From CAZQDP01 sp964592375 (GTDB lineage Bacteria > Bacillota > Clostridia > RUG12999), in the NCBI GenBank assembly GCA_964592375.1, contig CAZQDP010000008.1:1-45689 (forward strand): DNA of 45,689 bases. Reading direction: 5' to 3'. Below, piece after piece: positions 7,283-16,313 of this stretch; the first letter of the stretch is position 1, and each line of letters starts with the position of its first letter. The position numbers and the translations under genes are program-made. The notes below the pieces were generated by a model. It was given only the letters and a program-made list of their open reading frames with translations. It had not been told where the DNA came from and searched no databases.

Positions 7283-7759
7283 GTGTGGGAACAAAAATTA
7301 TTTGAATTATTTATAACAAATATACCACAAGGACTCGCATTCGTTTTATTGTATTTTTCTTTAACAAACATAAAAATTAAACCTACATTATATGTACTCA
7401 CAAGTGTTATTTACGCAGTGGCAGCATTTCTGATAAGACCATACGTGAATTTTGGTGTTCATTCCATCATTTTAATGCTGTTACTGGTGATTATTGCTGT
7501 GCAATGGGGAAAGGTTAAGCTATTATCTGCGGTGATATATGCCATTGTTCCATTTATTGTTGGTTATATCAGTGAATGGATCACATTTATCATCTTGGGG
7601 GTTATCCAGTTTGACGTACAATTGCTCAAAACCAATGCTCAGTTAAGAGCAATGATTGGGTTAATTCCTTTGGGCATGCAATTTGCTGTAAGTTTTGCTA
7701 CATTCTTCACAAAAAAATATTTCAACAAGTCAAAGGATGGTCAAAATGTTGCTATTTGA
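7283..7759 (+). CDS. AgrC-like membrane sensor stub (no kinase domain)
   Basis: 158 residues, nearly all hydrophobic, with about five or six transmembrane helices and a short basic tail. The start is a GTG at 7283, nine bases after AAAGGAG. The in-frame TTG at 7274 abuts the ribosome binding site and is unlikely. The size, helix pattern and place before agrB resemble the membrane-sensor half of AgrC-type histidine kinases. The H-box and ATPase parts are missing and nothing downstream supplies them. It overlaps agrB by 14 bp, so translation is probably coupled. It could be a degenerate sensor, an accessory membrane factor for peptide export, or a decoy receptor. Homology to AgrC is inferred from topology only. 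Confidence 0.7.
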   Translation: MWEQKLFELFITNIPQGLAFVLLYFSLTNIKIKPTLYVLTSVIYAVAAFLIRPYVNFGVHSIILMLLLVIIAVQWGKVKLLSAVIYAIVPFIVGYISEWITFIILGVIQFDVQLLKTNAQLRAMIGLIPLGMQFAVSFATFFTKKYFNKSKDGQNVAI

Positions 7760-8414
7760 AAAGGTATCTAATCGGGTAGGCTCTTATATTGCTGAATCTC
7801 TGCATATGGATAAGGATAAGCAGGCGGTTATATCGTACGGAGCTTACCTATTATTAGACGCCGTGCTAGGAATTGTGATGGTAATGCTTTTGGGCGCAGT
7901 ATTTGGAGTTTTTTTTGAGGCATTGCTGTTTTCCTGCACCACTGCTTTTCTCCGAAAATACTCGGGTGGTGCGCATTCCACAACATCATTTCGATGTGCC
8001 ACCATTGGCGGCGTTGTTGCTACCTTGGTTGCGCTTATTTTGAAAAGTTCTAGCAGATGGCTTATCGCACCTCATATTATGATTTATCTTATCGTAACAT
8101 TTTCCGTATCGTACTTTATCATTTTAAAGCTTGCGCCAAAGGATTCGCCAAGCAAACCCATTGTCAAAGAGGAGAAGATTAAATTACTGAAAGACAAGTC
8201 TATTTGGACACTCCATTTTTATGCAATCATATGCCTTGGGATTTTGGCATTGACCTTTTATATTAAAATGCCGCGCAGCTTTGAGTATATTGCACTCATT
8301 TGTTCAGGCACCTTGTGGCAGTCTTTCACGCTGACTTCTTTAGGGCACAAAACCATTGAACTAATGGAAGCGCCCTTTAGATATATAAAAAGCACAGGAG
8401 GTGAAAATCAATGA
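7746..8414 (+). CDS. agrB: AgrB-type peptide-processing membrane protease
   Basis: 222 residues. AgrB is the integral-membrane cysteine endopeptidase that cuts the C-terminal tail of AgrD and helps form the thiolactone. The diagnostic segment RKYSGGAHS is present near residue 75, and the catalytic His is followed seven residues later by the Cys (HSTTSFRC), the same spacing as His77/Cys84 in Staphylococcus aureus AgrB. Four to six membrane helices surround it. The ATG at 7746 is preceded by AAAGGA; the frame extends further upstream inside the previous gene but without a better site. The stop overlaps the agrD start as ATGA, the classic coupled arrangement. Confidence 0.95.
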   Translation: MLLFEKVSNRVGSYIAESLHMDKDKQAVISYGAYLLLDAVLGIVMVMLLGAVFGVFFEALLFSCTTAFLRKYSGGAHSTTSFRCATIGGVVATLVALILKSSSRWLIAPHIMIYLIVTFSVSYFIILKLAPKDSPSKPIVKEEKIKLLKDKSIWTLHFYAIICLGILALTFYIKMPRSFEYIALICSGTLWQSFTLTSLGHKTIELMEAPFRYIKSTGGENQ

Positions 8415-8539
8415 AAAAATTCGCATTTTTAGTAGCTACTGTTGGCGCAACATTACTCACTTTTGTGGCTACAGCGATCTCTGCTGGTGCATGCAGCTGG
8501 GGAGGACATCAACCAAACGAACCTGAATCACTTAGCTAA
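8411..8539 (+). CDS. agrD: AgrD-type autoinducing peptide precursor
   Basis: 42 residues, overlapping agrB by four bases. In order: an N-terminal amphipathic/hydrophobic leader (residues 1-25, MKKFAFLVATVG...), the core Cys28-Ser-Trp-Gly-Gly32, and a C-terminal recognition tail HQPNEPESLS. The tail matches the clostridial AgrD pattern HQPxEPxSL (as I recall it from Clostridium perfringens). By analogy the mature signal should be a five-residue thiolactone linking Cys28 to Gly32. The two glycines in place of bulky hydrophobic residues are unusual. GGAGGTG at 8397-8403 is the ribosome binding site. A strong terminator follows 9 bases after the stop, so the unit ends here. Confidence 0.92.
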   Translation: MKKFAFLVATVGATLLTFVATAISAGACSWGGHQPNEPESLS

Positions 8540-8547
8540 GTGAGACT

Positions 8548-8592
8548 AATAATATAGGGGGGAACTATCCCCCCTATATTATTGTTTTTTCG
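8548..8592 (+). terminator. Rho-independent terminator after agrD
   Basis: A perfect 15-bp stem (8548-8562 with 8569-8583) with six G:C pairs at the loop end and a six-base loop. GTTTTTT follows. It separates the Agr cassette from the GGDEF/HD-GYP gene. Confidence 0.93.
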
Positions 8593-8633
8593 TTTTATAA
8601 TGGATGTATATATATTGCAAGTGGTGGAATGAA

Positions 8634-10352
8634 ATGTTTCAATTTGATAGCGAAAGAAAACTGAAGATTGGCGAAATCGTAATCACTGTAAAGCTCATTT
8701 CTCTCATCTTTTTGGGAATGGCAACATTTATTGAAATTCCTAAACTATTTGTAGGTAAACTGAGCATTTTTAATAATCAATTTACGACAGCTGAATTTGC
8801 ACAAAATGTAACCATTTTTGTGCTTTTTGGTCTGTCTATTTGGCTTATTCGCTATTATCAAAACAGGTTCATTAAAGATACATATAGTAGCAAAAAGCGA
8901 ATACTCTATGACATTACCGAAACGCTTTTATTTATCTGCTTAGACACTTTTCTTGTTGCATTTTCCGGACTGAACCAAAGTCCGTTTAAAAGCATTTTTT
9001 TATTTATTATGCTATCGGTTACAATTCAATTTGGCCTTAGGTACGGCCTCATTGTAAGCGCACTGAGTTCCTTTATTATTATAACAATAGATGTGATTGC
9101 AGTGCCTTTAAGACCAAATCCATTTCTGCAGATTGACTTTATGCTTTTCGGGGCCTATTTCATTATCACATGGCTTGTTGGTTATTATAGAAGTGTGGAA
9201 GAGCAATACAGCAGTAGAATAGAGAACATTGCCATTAAGGATGATTTAACAGGATTATTTTCTCATGGATATTTTCAGAGATATTTAACGGAGCAAATAG
9301 AAGCGGCACAAATAAGTAAAAAGCCACTCTCTTTGTTATTTATTGATATTGATTATTTTAAATATTTCAATGAGCTATATGGGCATCAGTCGGGTGACGA
9401 GGTTCTGAAGCTCATTAGTGAAAAGATACAAAACTACGTCTGTGCGCCCCATATTGCTGCCAGATACGGCGGCGATGAAATAACAGTCTTAATGCCAAAT
9501 ACCACAGAAGAGGAAGCAAAGCATTTTGCAGAGAAAATTAGAAGCGAAATCGAAGCTGAAAATGTAAATAAATTTGCGGAAATCAAAAAAATTACCGTTT
9601 CAATTGGTATTTCCTGCTTTCCAACGACTGCAAAGGATAAAAATGAATTGATTAAATGCGCCGATGACGCGCTTTATAGAGCCAAGAGTTTATATAAGAA
9701 CCGAGTAGAAACCTATCAATCCGTGCTGGAGGAATTGAAAAACGAAATTGATGACGATGATATTGAGATTATCAGCTCGATGAAAACATTTATCAGCATC
9801 ATTAACACGAAGGACAAGTACACCTATCGACATATGGAAAGAGTGGTTATGTATTGCGGACTTATCGCAGAAGAATTAAATCTTAGCGAAGAGGATAGAA
9901 AGGCACTGAAATATAGTGCATACCTACATGATATCGGTAAAATCAACATTGACAAACATATATTGAACAAGAAAATGCCGTTAACCGACGAAGAGTGGAA
10001 TATTTTCAAAAAGCATCCGGGGGATGGTGTGGATATTTTAAGACCGGTTCAGTCGTTATCTCATGTGCTACCAATTATTCTTCATCATCATGAAAAATTT
10101 GGCGGAGGAGGATATCCGGGCAATCTCGCCGGCAAAGAAATCCCTTATTTGGCAAGGGTATTAACAGTTGTAGACTGCTTCGATGCCATGACCTCTAATC
10201 GCCCTTATTCCATTGCCAAGTCATTTAATGAAGGCATACAAGAATTAATTGCTTGCTCAGAAAAACAGTTCGACCCACAAATTGTAAAAGCTTTCATTAA
10301 AGTGGTCAGAAGAAAAAGAAAGTTACAGCATATGGAGAAAATTATCAGTTAA
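8634..10352 (+). CDS. Membrane-bound GGDEF / HD-GYP cyclic-di-GMP protein
   Basis: 572 residues. The first ~195 form five to six membrane helices. A GGDEF domain follows (about 200-360) with an intact GGDEI signature at 279-283, so cyclase activity is plausible; I see no RxxD inhibitory site five residues upstream. The C-terminal HD-GYP domain (about 390-560) has HD at 432-433, HHHE at 484-487 and GGGGYP, the residues needed for a c-di-GMP phosphodiesterase. Both halves look functional, so the net direction is unknown. The ATG at 8634 is chosen because TATAAT at 8596-8601 places transcription start at or after the upstream in-frame ATG (8604). It is monocistronic, with a terminator behind it. 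Confidence 0.92.
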   Translation: MFQFDSERKLKIGEIVITVKLISLIFLGMATFIEIPKLFVGKLSIFNNQFTTAEFAQNVTIFVLFGLSIWLIRYYQNRFIKDTYSSKKRILYDITETLLFICLDTFLVAFSGLNQSPFKSIFLFIMLSVTIQFGLRYGLIVSALSSFIIITIDVIAVPLRPNPFLQIDFMLFGAYFIITWLVGYYRSVEEQYSSRIENIAIKDDLTGLFSHGYFQRYLTEQIEAAQISKKPLSLLFIDIDYFKYFNELYGHQSGDEVLKLISEKIQNYVCAPHIAARYGGDEITVLMPNTTEEEAKHFAEKIRSEIEAENVNKFAEIKKITVSIGISCFPTTAKDKNELIKCADDALYRAKSLYKNRVETYQSVLEELKNEIDDDDIEIISSMKTFISIINTKDKYTYRHMERVVMYCGLIAEELNLSEEDRKALKYSAYLHDIGKINIDKHILNKKMPLTDEEWNIFKKHPGDGVDILRPVQSLSHVLPIILHHHEKFGGGGYPGNLAGKEIPYLARVLTVVDCFDAMTSNRPYSIAKSFNEGIQELIACSEKQFDPQIVKAFIKVVRRKRKLQHMEKIIS

Positions 10353-10365
10353 AAAACGTATTTTC

Positions 10366-10404
10366 AAAGCGGTTGCTTATTATTTGTAAGCAATCGCTTT
10401 TTTT
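10366..10404 (+). terminator. Terminator between the GGDEF gene and the convergent araC-type gene
   Basis: Stem AAAGCGGTTGCTTA (10366-10379) with TAAGCAATCGCTTT (10387-10400), one G:T pair and a seven-base loop. T-rich sequence follows. The A-rich 5' flank means it could also serve the minus-strand gene. Confidence 0.85.
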
Positions 10405-10487
10405 AAGTTGTTTGAGATTGTGTTTATTTTGGTAAAATACCGCAATATATCAAGACCAATCAATGACTAAATAGCAAGGACATTCAC

Positions 10488-11363
10488 TTATTTTCGTAAT
10501 TGCTTTGGAGAAAATCCAAACTTTTTTCGGAAACATTTTGAAAAGTAAGGTTGAGAATGAAAACCACAGGAAAAGCACACTTCTTTTGCGGACAGATGTG
10601 GATCTTTTTGCATCAGCTCCAAGGCTTTTGTTAATCTGAACTCAATTAAAAAAGTCATTGTGGTAACCCCATGTTCAGACAGAAACAACCGATTAATATG
10701 CCCCACACTCAAACCAAAGTGCATTGCAAGGTCCTTGTTTTGAATTTTATTCATATAATTTGCCTTTAGGTATGAGGTAATAAGGGTGATAATACCTGTA
10801 TTTCTTTGAATGTGCATTTCCTTTTTTGGCTGAAAAAGCAGTTGAAATTTTTCCGTAAAGGTAGTATAAAACAGAAATAGCAACCAAGAATGCAGGAGCG
10901 GGATGAACAATTGAATGGGGTAGTTTCCTTTTAATTGCAAAAAAACATGACTCATCATATTTTGGTAAAGCCATGGCAGTGTTTTTAGGTGAAAAACTAA
11001 ATTATCCTGATGATAATATGACAAATCGTTGCAATTCAAGATAATCCCAAGCATGATGCTGTTATCATCTAAGCATTCCCATTTGTGCAAGGTGCCAATG
11101 GGGATGATGCAGCAATCTCCGGATGCCATCAGCTGCTTAGGAAAGCCTTGTTGTTTAATATAAAATCTCCCTTTAAGAACATATTGAAAATGAAACTCAT
11201 CATGCACATGATACGAAAAACTTTCTCCTCTATGATATAGCCGAACAAAATTCAAGTACACATGTTGAAATATGATTGTATTCGTGTCGGGAAGCATAAA
11301 CGCATGCATCATATTTGATAATTTCAGGTCAATCATTTTAATTTGTGATTCACTTGTAGGCAT
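10488..11363 (-). CDS. AraC-family transcriptional regulator
   Basis: 291 residues. The start at 11363 follows AAGGAG by ten bases; the frame is open further upstream but without a ribosome binding site. The N-terminal cupin-like sensor contains HVHDEFHFQYVLKG (about 50-70) and PIGTLHKW. The C-terminal double helix-turn-helix (about 190-291) has DLAMHFGLSVGHINRLF and the AraC signature ending CGFHSQPYFSKCFRKKFG. Such regulators usually bind a sugar and activate a nearby transport or hydrolase operon. Here the divergent neighbour is only a relic of a sugar-binding protein, so its original target may be lost. It might still control the giant secreted protein at 11981. Confidence 0.9.
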   Translation of the reverse strand: MPTSESQIKMIDLKLSNMMHAFMLPDTNTIIFQHVYLNFVRLYHRGESFSYHVHDEFHFQYVLKGRFYIKQQGFPKQLMASGDCCIIPIGTLHKWECLDDNSIMLGIILNCNDLSYYHQDNLVFHLKTLPWLYQNMMSHVFLQLKGNYPIQLFIPLLHSWLLFLFYTTFTEKFQLLFQPKKEMHIQRNTGIITLITSYLKANYMNKIQNKDLAMHFGLSVGHINRLFLSEHGVTTMTFLIEFRLTKALELMQKDPHLSAKEVCFSCGFHSQPYFSKCFRKKFGFSPKQLRK

Positions 11364-11597
11364 CGTTGCGGTTCTCCTTGATAAATAAATACATGTACAT
11401 ACTATATAGTATAAGTTAATTTTGTGAAAAATCAAGTATTTTTTTAACAGGTCAACAAAAATATAACGATATTTCTGCATTTATTTTTGAAGGTAAACAT
11501 GACTATGATGAAATAATTACAACAATGATAAAATATTTACATTCATTATTATTGAGTCTATATCGTTTTGTGTTATTATTAAAAATAGGTAGAGAGT

Positions 11598-11852
11598 AGC
11601 AAAGGACTTATTGGCAATAACGGATATACGTTGCCGCCGGACCCTGTCATTCATTTTACAAAGGAAGAGCTAGATGATTTGGCAAGCATAAAAACAACAT
11701 TAGACACTTTCGTCAGCGAAACCTCTATGCAGTTTATCACAGGCAAAAAGTCCATGAACCAGTGGAATAGCTTTGTTGCAAAAATGGATGAACTGGGCTA
11801 TAAAAAGGTAGAAGAAATATATAATCAAAAATACAATGCAATGAAAAATTAA
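11598..11852 (+). pseudogene. C-terminal relic of an ABC sugar-binding lipoprotein
   Basis: The frame from just after a stop near 11597 to the stop at 11852 reads as the last ~84 residues of a family-1 extracellular solute-binding protein of the LplA/LipO type: PPDPVIHFTKEELDDL, then TFVSETSMQFITGKKSM and a final helix with ELGYKKVEEIYNQKYNAM. There is no signal peptide, no N-terminal domain and no credible ribosome binding site. The rest of the transporter gene has been deleted. It lies divergent to the AraC-type gene, as expected for a former regulator-transporter pair. Confidence 0.7.
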
Positions 11853-11915
11853 GCGCATTGGGGTACTGTGATTTTGCAGTATTTTATGCACTGTGGTATT
11901 TTGCAAATTAAGCCA

Positions 11916-11945
11916 TTGACGAATGGTTTCGAATTGCAGTATAAT
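11916..11945 (+). promoter_or_regulatory. Sigma-A promoter of the first giant secreted gene
   Basis: TTGACG at 11916-11921 and TATAAT at 11940-11945 have an 18-bp spacer. Just upstream, two related copies of ACTGTG(GT)ATTTTGCA (11865-11878 and 11890-11905) form direct repeats 25 bases apart, a possible regulator-binding site. Confidence 0.65.
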
Positions 11946-11980
11946 CAAAATGAAATTTAAATGTAAAGGGGTATGAAGAT

Positions 11981-14900
11981 ATGAAAAGAATGTGGTCCGT
12001 TGTAATTATATTTTCTATGCTGATGGGTCTTTTGCCGGTTATCACTGCCTTTGCGGAGGATAAAGCTTTTTTAACGGAAAATTTTGAAGGCACAGATCCA
12101 CTTTCCGGCTTTCATGTAATCGGAAATGAGGATACCTTAAACGCGAGCATTGTGCCAAATCCGGACGGTGGTAAATGCCTTAAAATCATGGACAGTGCAA
12201 ACCCAAAGGCAGCCAGCATATCCAAAAGTTTTGATGCCCTAAGCGATCAGGTAGTCATTGAAGCGGATATTATGGCAGATAGGCTCTCTAATAGTTCTAC
12301 CGCATTTTACTTATACGGCACGGGCAATGTCAATATGATTGCACTGAGCTTTACCGCTACCGCCATGTCGGCATTTAGTGGCAGCACAGCGGTTCCAAAT
12401 GTGGGAAAAATAAAAGCCAATACATGGATGAGGCTTAAAATGATGATTGACATTCCCAAAAATGAATATACCGTGTCCCTTGACGACGAGATTATTGTTA
12501 ATCGCTTTGCGTTCAGAAATGCCGCGACCGATATTGTCCGATTAACGATCACCACGCCACTTACAAACAGCGGGCAGGTTATCGGTTACGTAGATAACCT
12601 TACATGCACCGTTCCGGAAAAGGTCATTGCCGGTGGCGAAGAGCCTATGGCGATGCAAACCAACATGCTGCCGCAAAACAACTTTGATATCACCTCAATA
12701 GCAGATGGCATTTTGCTTCGGCCGGATTGTGAAATTGCGTATGTGAACGGTAAAAAGGAAACCATTGACCCGGAAAATGCTTTGGTAGCTCCGTTTATCT
12801 ACAACAACCGAACCTTTGTGCCTATTCGGTTTATTGCCCAGAGTTTGGGCGGCACCGTAGGGTATGACGAGGCAAAGGATATGGCAAGCATTACACTTGG
12901 GGGTAATCAAATATTGCTAAGGCCCGGAAGCACGGAAATAACCGTCAACGGTCAGGTGAGACCCTTGGATGTTTCCTCCATGCTGGTGGAAAACAGAACC
13001 TTTGTGCCTCTGCGGGCCATTGCCGAAAGCTTTGGGAAAAAGGTGGGGTATGACCCGGTTGGGGTTGTAACCATTTCGGACGCCAAAGAATTTTCCAAAG
13101 AGGAACTGTATCAAATCAAAAACGCACTTGTATCCGAAGGCGAAAAAAGCGCTTCAGACAAATATTCAGCAGTTTATTTATCCTCCAGAAGCTATAAACT
13201 CCCCGATGCCCTGCAAGGCGGTACTGTGGATGCGATCAAGCAGTTTAATCCAACCACCATAAGATGGGCATACATTTATGAACCAAATCAAATCAAGGCG
13301 ATTTCGAAGCTTGGTGTGTCCATAGAAACTGCTGTGCAAGATGCGCTGGCTAGAGATCCGAAAAATCGCGGCATCACTCCCGGGCGAAACTCGGAGGATT
13401 TTGAAGGCAAACCAATTGTTGTGGGCCATTTAGCCTCCCTGCCAAATGTGGTTTGTTATAATGGGCCTACTTATATTGAAGGAGCCTTGGCGGAAATTAA
13501 AAATGCCATTGAAAATGGTGCTACTATGCTTCAGCACGATGATTGGATGGGGAATATCACCTTATACAACGATTCTAACGGCTGTTTTTGCGCTTCTTGC
13601 ATGACGAAGTTTGCGCAGTACATCAAAGACAAATATAGTGCCGAAGAAATCAAGGCGTTTGGCATTGAGGATATTGGACAGTTTAATTACAGAGTATTTT
13701 TGCAAAAAAAATATGGCTTTGTCACAAATAGTGACTATAAGGGTGGGCGTGGCCGCGAGGCACTGAGTGACGTGTTTAAAAATTTTCAGTATGATACCAT
13801 GCGCAATTATTATCGCTTGCTAAAGGCAAAAGCCAAGGAGTATAGCGGCGGGAAGGATATTGCACTCAATGGCAATATGGGGCATGTACCCACGAAGTAT
13901 GACAGTGAACTTTTTAAGATGGCATACAACTTTTTTGACGATGGACTGGGCGAAACAGACGAAGAGGAATACACAGACATTGCCGATCTGATAACCGGCG
14001 CAAATGTTATGATTGGAAACGGAAAAACATATACCATATCTCCAAGGTCAAGTCGAGTTGCGCTGGATGTGGAGCTTGAAAGAAGAGCGATTGCCGCTAC
14101 CTATGCCATCGGCAGTTATTTTCTGGTGCCTTGGGATGTTTGGCTTAGCAGGCAACCGCAAAGGTATTTTGGAACACCTTCGGAGTATGGGGATTTGTAT
14201 CAGTTTATTCGTCAATACCCAGGGCTATTTGACAAGCATGAATCAAATCCGACTGTAGCCATTGCAACTGCGTGGTCGGCGCTTAGCGATGCAACCATTC
14301 GAAAGACATTGAAGGAGATTTCCTATCGGCTGTTTGCAGCGGGCGTGCCATACAAGGTGGTGGTTGCTAATGAAAAAGAGCCTGCAATTGCACTTACAAG
14401 TAAAAGCTTTGAAGGAGTTAGCGATATCATTACGCTCCATTCTATGGATGCGCTACCAAATCAAGACAGGCAATTGCTCGAAAACATCGGTATTCCCATT
14501 ACTCCCGTGGCAGAAGTAGCCGAGTCGCTGATAAAAAAGCATTCGCGTGTGCAGGTCGCAGGCACTACAGCGGTATACGCAACACTTCGTGAAACGGCAA
14601 TGAAGGATGCGGTGGTGCATATTATTAACTACAAAGAAGAAAAGGCAAAGGATGTTTCGGTTTTCGTAAGCGGGATGGGATCGCGAGAGGTCATGCTGTA
14701 CAGACCGGGATATAACCCGATAAAGCTCAGCGCGAAAGACGACAAGGTGGTGGTGCCATTGGTGGATGAATGGGCAATCATCGAAATTGCAAATGAGCAA
14801 AGCGATCGCAGGACATGGTCCACGTATGACGTCGGCATGCCCTCGTATGCATCCGCGGTTCAAATAACGGGCAATGATATTGAAATGAGTGCAAATGCAC

Positions 14901-16219
14901 CGGGGTTCCAGCTAAAAATAGACGAGCTCGACACCTCACCGGGCGATTACCTGTCCTTTACCTATCAGACTACGGATGAAATGGACTTTGAGGCAAAGGG
15001 GAAACTGGATAAGAATGTTCTAAGCAAAGACGGCATCACCGGCCTGATGGTGCGCGACAGCATTTCCTCTCATGCAAGCTTTGCGGCCATTGCATATAGT
15101 GAGCAAGATGGCTACCGCTTCCTATATCGTGAAAAGTACAGCACGGACTGCAAGGTGCAACGCATTACTGCAAAAGGAGACTATATGAAGATTATCAAAA
15201 CAAGCGATATGATAAGGGCATATGTTTCTGAGGATGACGTAAATTGGACGGAAGCGGGCAGTATAAAGATTGCCTTTTCAAAACGCTTGGTCGGGTCGTT
15301 TTTAGCAAGCAACGGCATAGCGGTGGCCAATGGGAAAATCAGCAATGTAGAGGTAAAAAACAAGGTTTCCGCGGCAAAAATCAAATCTATCACCGCATCT
15401 GCGCAGGACACAAAAATTGCCATTGGCGCAGAGAGCAAAACGATGGTAGGCATTCGGCTTGATAATAGCGAAAAGGCGAGTGCAAGCAATACCAAAATTG
15501 AATACAAATCCTCCAATGAAAAGGTGGTTGCAATTGACCTGGCAGGGCTGATGAAGGGCGTAGCAGAAGGCGAAGCCACCATTTCGGTCAAAGCAACCTT
15601 TGGAACTTCCTCTATGGAACAATCCTTTCAGGTGGCATGCAGCAAAAAGGTGGTTGTTTTAGATGAAAACTTTGAAGATGGGCAATTAGGTAGTGCGCCT
15701 GCTAACTGGCAACAATATAATAATACGGTAGATGCCAAAGCAAGCATTGAAAATGTGCCCGAAAGAAATAGCAAGGGCATAAAACTCAGCGACATTGGAA
15801 CCGGCGTGTTGAATGTAAAAAAGCCATTTATAAAGCCCTGCAAAGGGGTGCTTACAGTTGAATTTGACTATTACAAAGAAAAACAATCGGTGAAATCAGA
15901 TAGCCTGACTTGTTATATCTACGCAAACAATGTGCCGCTGATTAATTTAACGGTCAAAAGCCAAAATTTTGTTTGGGAAACCGATGGTAAAATTCTTGCA
16001 CCCTTTGAAGACGGGAAATGGTATCAGGTACAAATTGTGTGTGATATTCCCGCTCAAACAGCCAAGGTATATATCAACCATACACTGGTTGGAGAGAATT
16101 TGCAGTACAAGGGGCCCGTAGAAAGCATCAATCAGGTGATGCTGGGTGCAGGTACCGGTGTTCCGATTGAAGTGACTTACTTTGATAACTTCAAGGTATA
16201 TACAGGCGAGCCGGAATAA
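11981..16219 (+). CDS. Giant secreted modular protein with glycosidase-like TIM barrel
   Basis: 1412 residues. AAAGGGG precedes the ATG, and a signal peptide ends at residue 25 (AFA). Modules in order: LamG-like jelly roll (about 28-210); copper-amine-oxidase-like stalk domain (about 245-370, RTFVPIRFIAQSLG and RTFVPLRAIAESFG); a long TIM-barrel-like core (about 390-700); a beta-galactosidase-trimerisation-like and all-beta region (about 740-945); a DUF1349-like jelly roll (about 985-1130); a Big2-type Ig domain (about 1140-1225); and a C-terminal LamG-like domain (about 1228-1412). The barrel carries QHDD (Asp520, Asp521) and GCFCxxC (Cys535, Cys537, Cys540), reminiscent of GH42-like hydrolases. 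The substrate and exact family are unknown. No SLH or LPXTG anchor is seen; the stalk may hold it to the wall. Its paralogue follows 94 bp downstream. Confidence 0.85.
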   Translation: MKRMWSVVIIFSMLMGLLPVITAFAEDKAFLTENFEGTDPLSGFHVIGNEDTLNASIVPNPDGGKCLKIMDSANPKAASISKSFDALSDQVVIEADIMADRLSNSSTAFYLYGTGNVNMIALSFTATAMSAFSGSTAVPNVGKIKANTWMRLKMMIDIPKNEYTVSLDDEIIVNRFAFRNAATDIVRLTITTPLTNSGQVIGYVDNLTCTVPEKVIAGGEEPMAMQTNMLPQNNFDITSIADGILLRPDCEIAYVNGKKETIDPENALVAPFIYNNRTFVPIRFIAQSLGGTVGYDEAKDMASITLGGNQILLRPGSTEITVNGQVRPLDVSSMLVENRTFVPLRAIAESFGKKVGYDPVGVVTISDAKEFSKEELYQIKNALVSEGEKSASDKYSAVYLSSRSYKLPDALQGGTVDAIKQFNPTTIRWAYIYEPNQIKAISKLGVSIETAVQDALARDPKNRGITPGRNSEDFEGKPIVVGHLASLPNVVCYNGPTYIEGALAEIKNAIENGATMLQHDDWMGNITLYNDSNGCFCASCMTKFAQYIKDKYSAEEIKAFGIEDIGQFNYRVFLQKKYGFVTNSDYKGGRGREALSDVFKNFQYDTMRNYYRLLKAKAKEYSGGKDIALNGNMGHVPTKYDSELFKMAYNFFDDGLGETDEEEYTDIADLITGANVMIGNGKTYTISPRSSRVALDVELERRAIAATYAIGSYFLVPWDVWLSRQPQRYFGTPSEYGDLYQFIRQYPGLFDKHESNPTVAIATAWSALSDATIRKTLKEISYRLFAAGVPYKVVVANEKEPAIALTSKSFEGVSDIITLHSMDALPNQDRQLLENIGIPITPVAEVAESLIKKHSRVQVAGTTAVYATLRETAMKDAVVHIINYKEEKAKDVSVFVSGMGSREVMLYRPGYNPIKLSAKDDKVVVPLVDEWAIIEIANEQSDRRTWSTYDVGMPSYASAVQITGNDIEMSANAPGFQLKIDELDTSPGDYLSFTYQTTDEMDFEAKGKLDKNVLSKDGITGLMVRDSISSHASFAAIAYSEQDGYRFLYREKYSTDCKVQRITAKGDYMKIIKTSDMIRAYVSEDDVNWTEAGSIKIAFSKRLVGSFLASNGIAVANGKISNVEVKNKVSAAKIKSITASAQDTKIAIGAESKTMVGIRLDNSEKASASNTKIEYKSSNEKVVAIDLAGLMKGVAEGEATISVKATFGTSSMEQSFQVACSKKVVVLDENFEDGQLGSAPANWQQYNNTVDAKASIENVPERNSKGIKLSDIGTGVLNVKKPFIKPCKGVLTVEFDYYKEKQSVKSDSLTCYIYANNVPLINLTVKSQNFVWETDGKILAPFEDGKWYQVQIVCDIPAQTAKVYINHTLVGENLQYKGPVESINQVMLGAGTGVPIEVTYFDNFKVYTGEPE
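16102..16219 (+). repeat. 118-bp direct repeat, copy 1 (3' end of the first giant gene)
   Basis: This segment, up to and including the stop codon, recurs at 21279-21396 with only three mismatches that I can see. The flanking sequences on both sides differ. Confidence 0.93.
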
Positions 16220-16313
16220 AATAAAAAACAATGGGCAAAAGAAAAAGCACTTAAAATCTTGTGAAGACTAAATTATTTATTTATGAGGGATGATACAACA
16301 AAGGATGTGTGCG

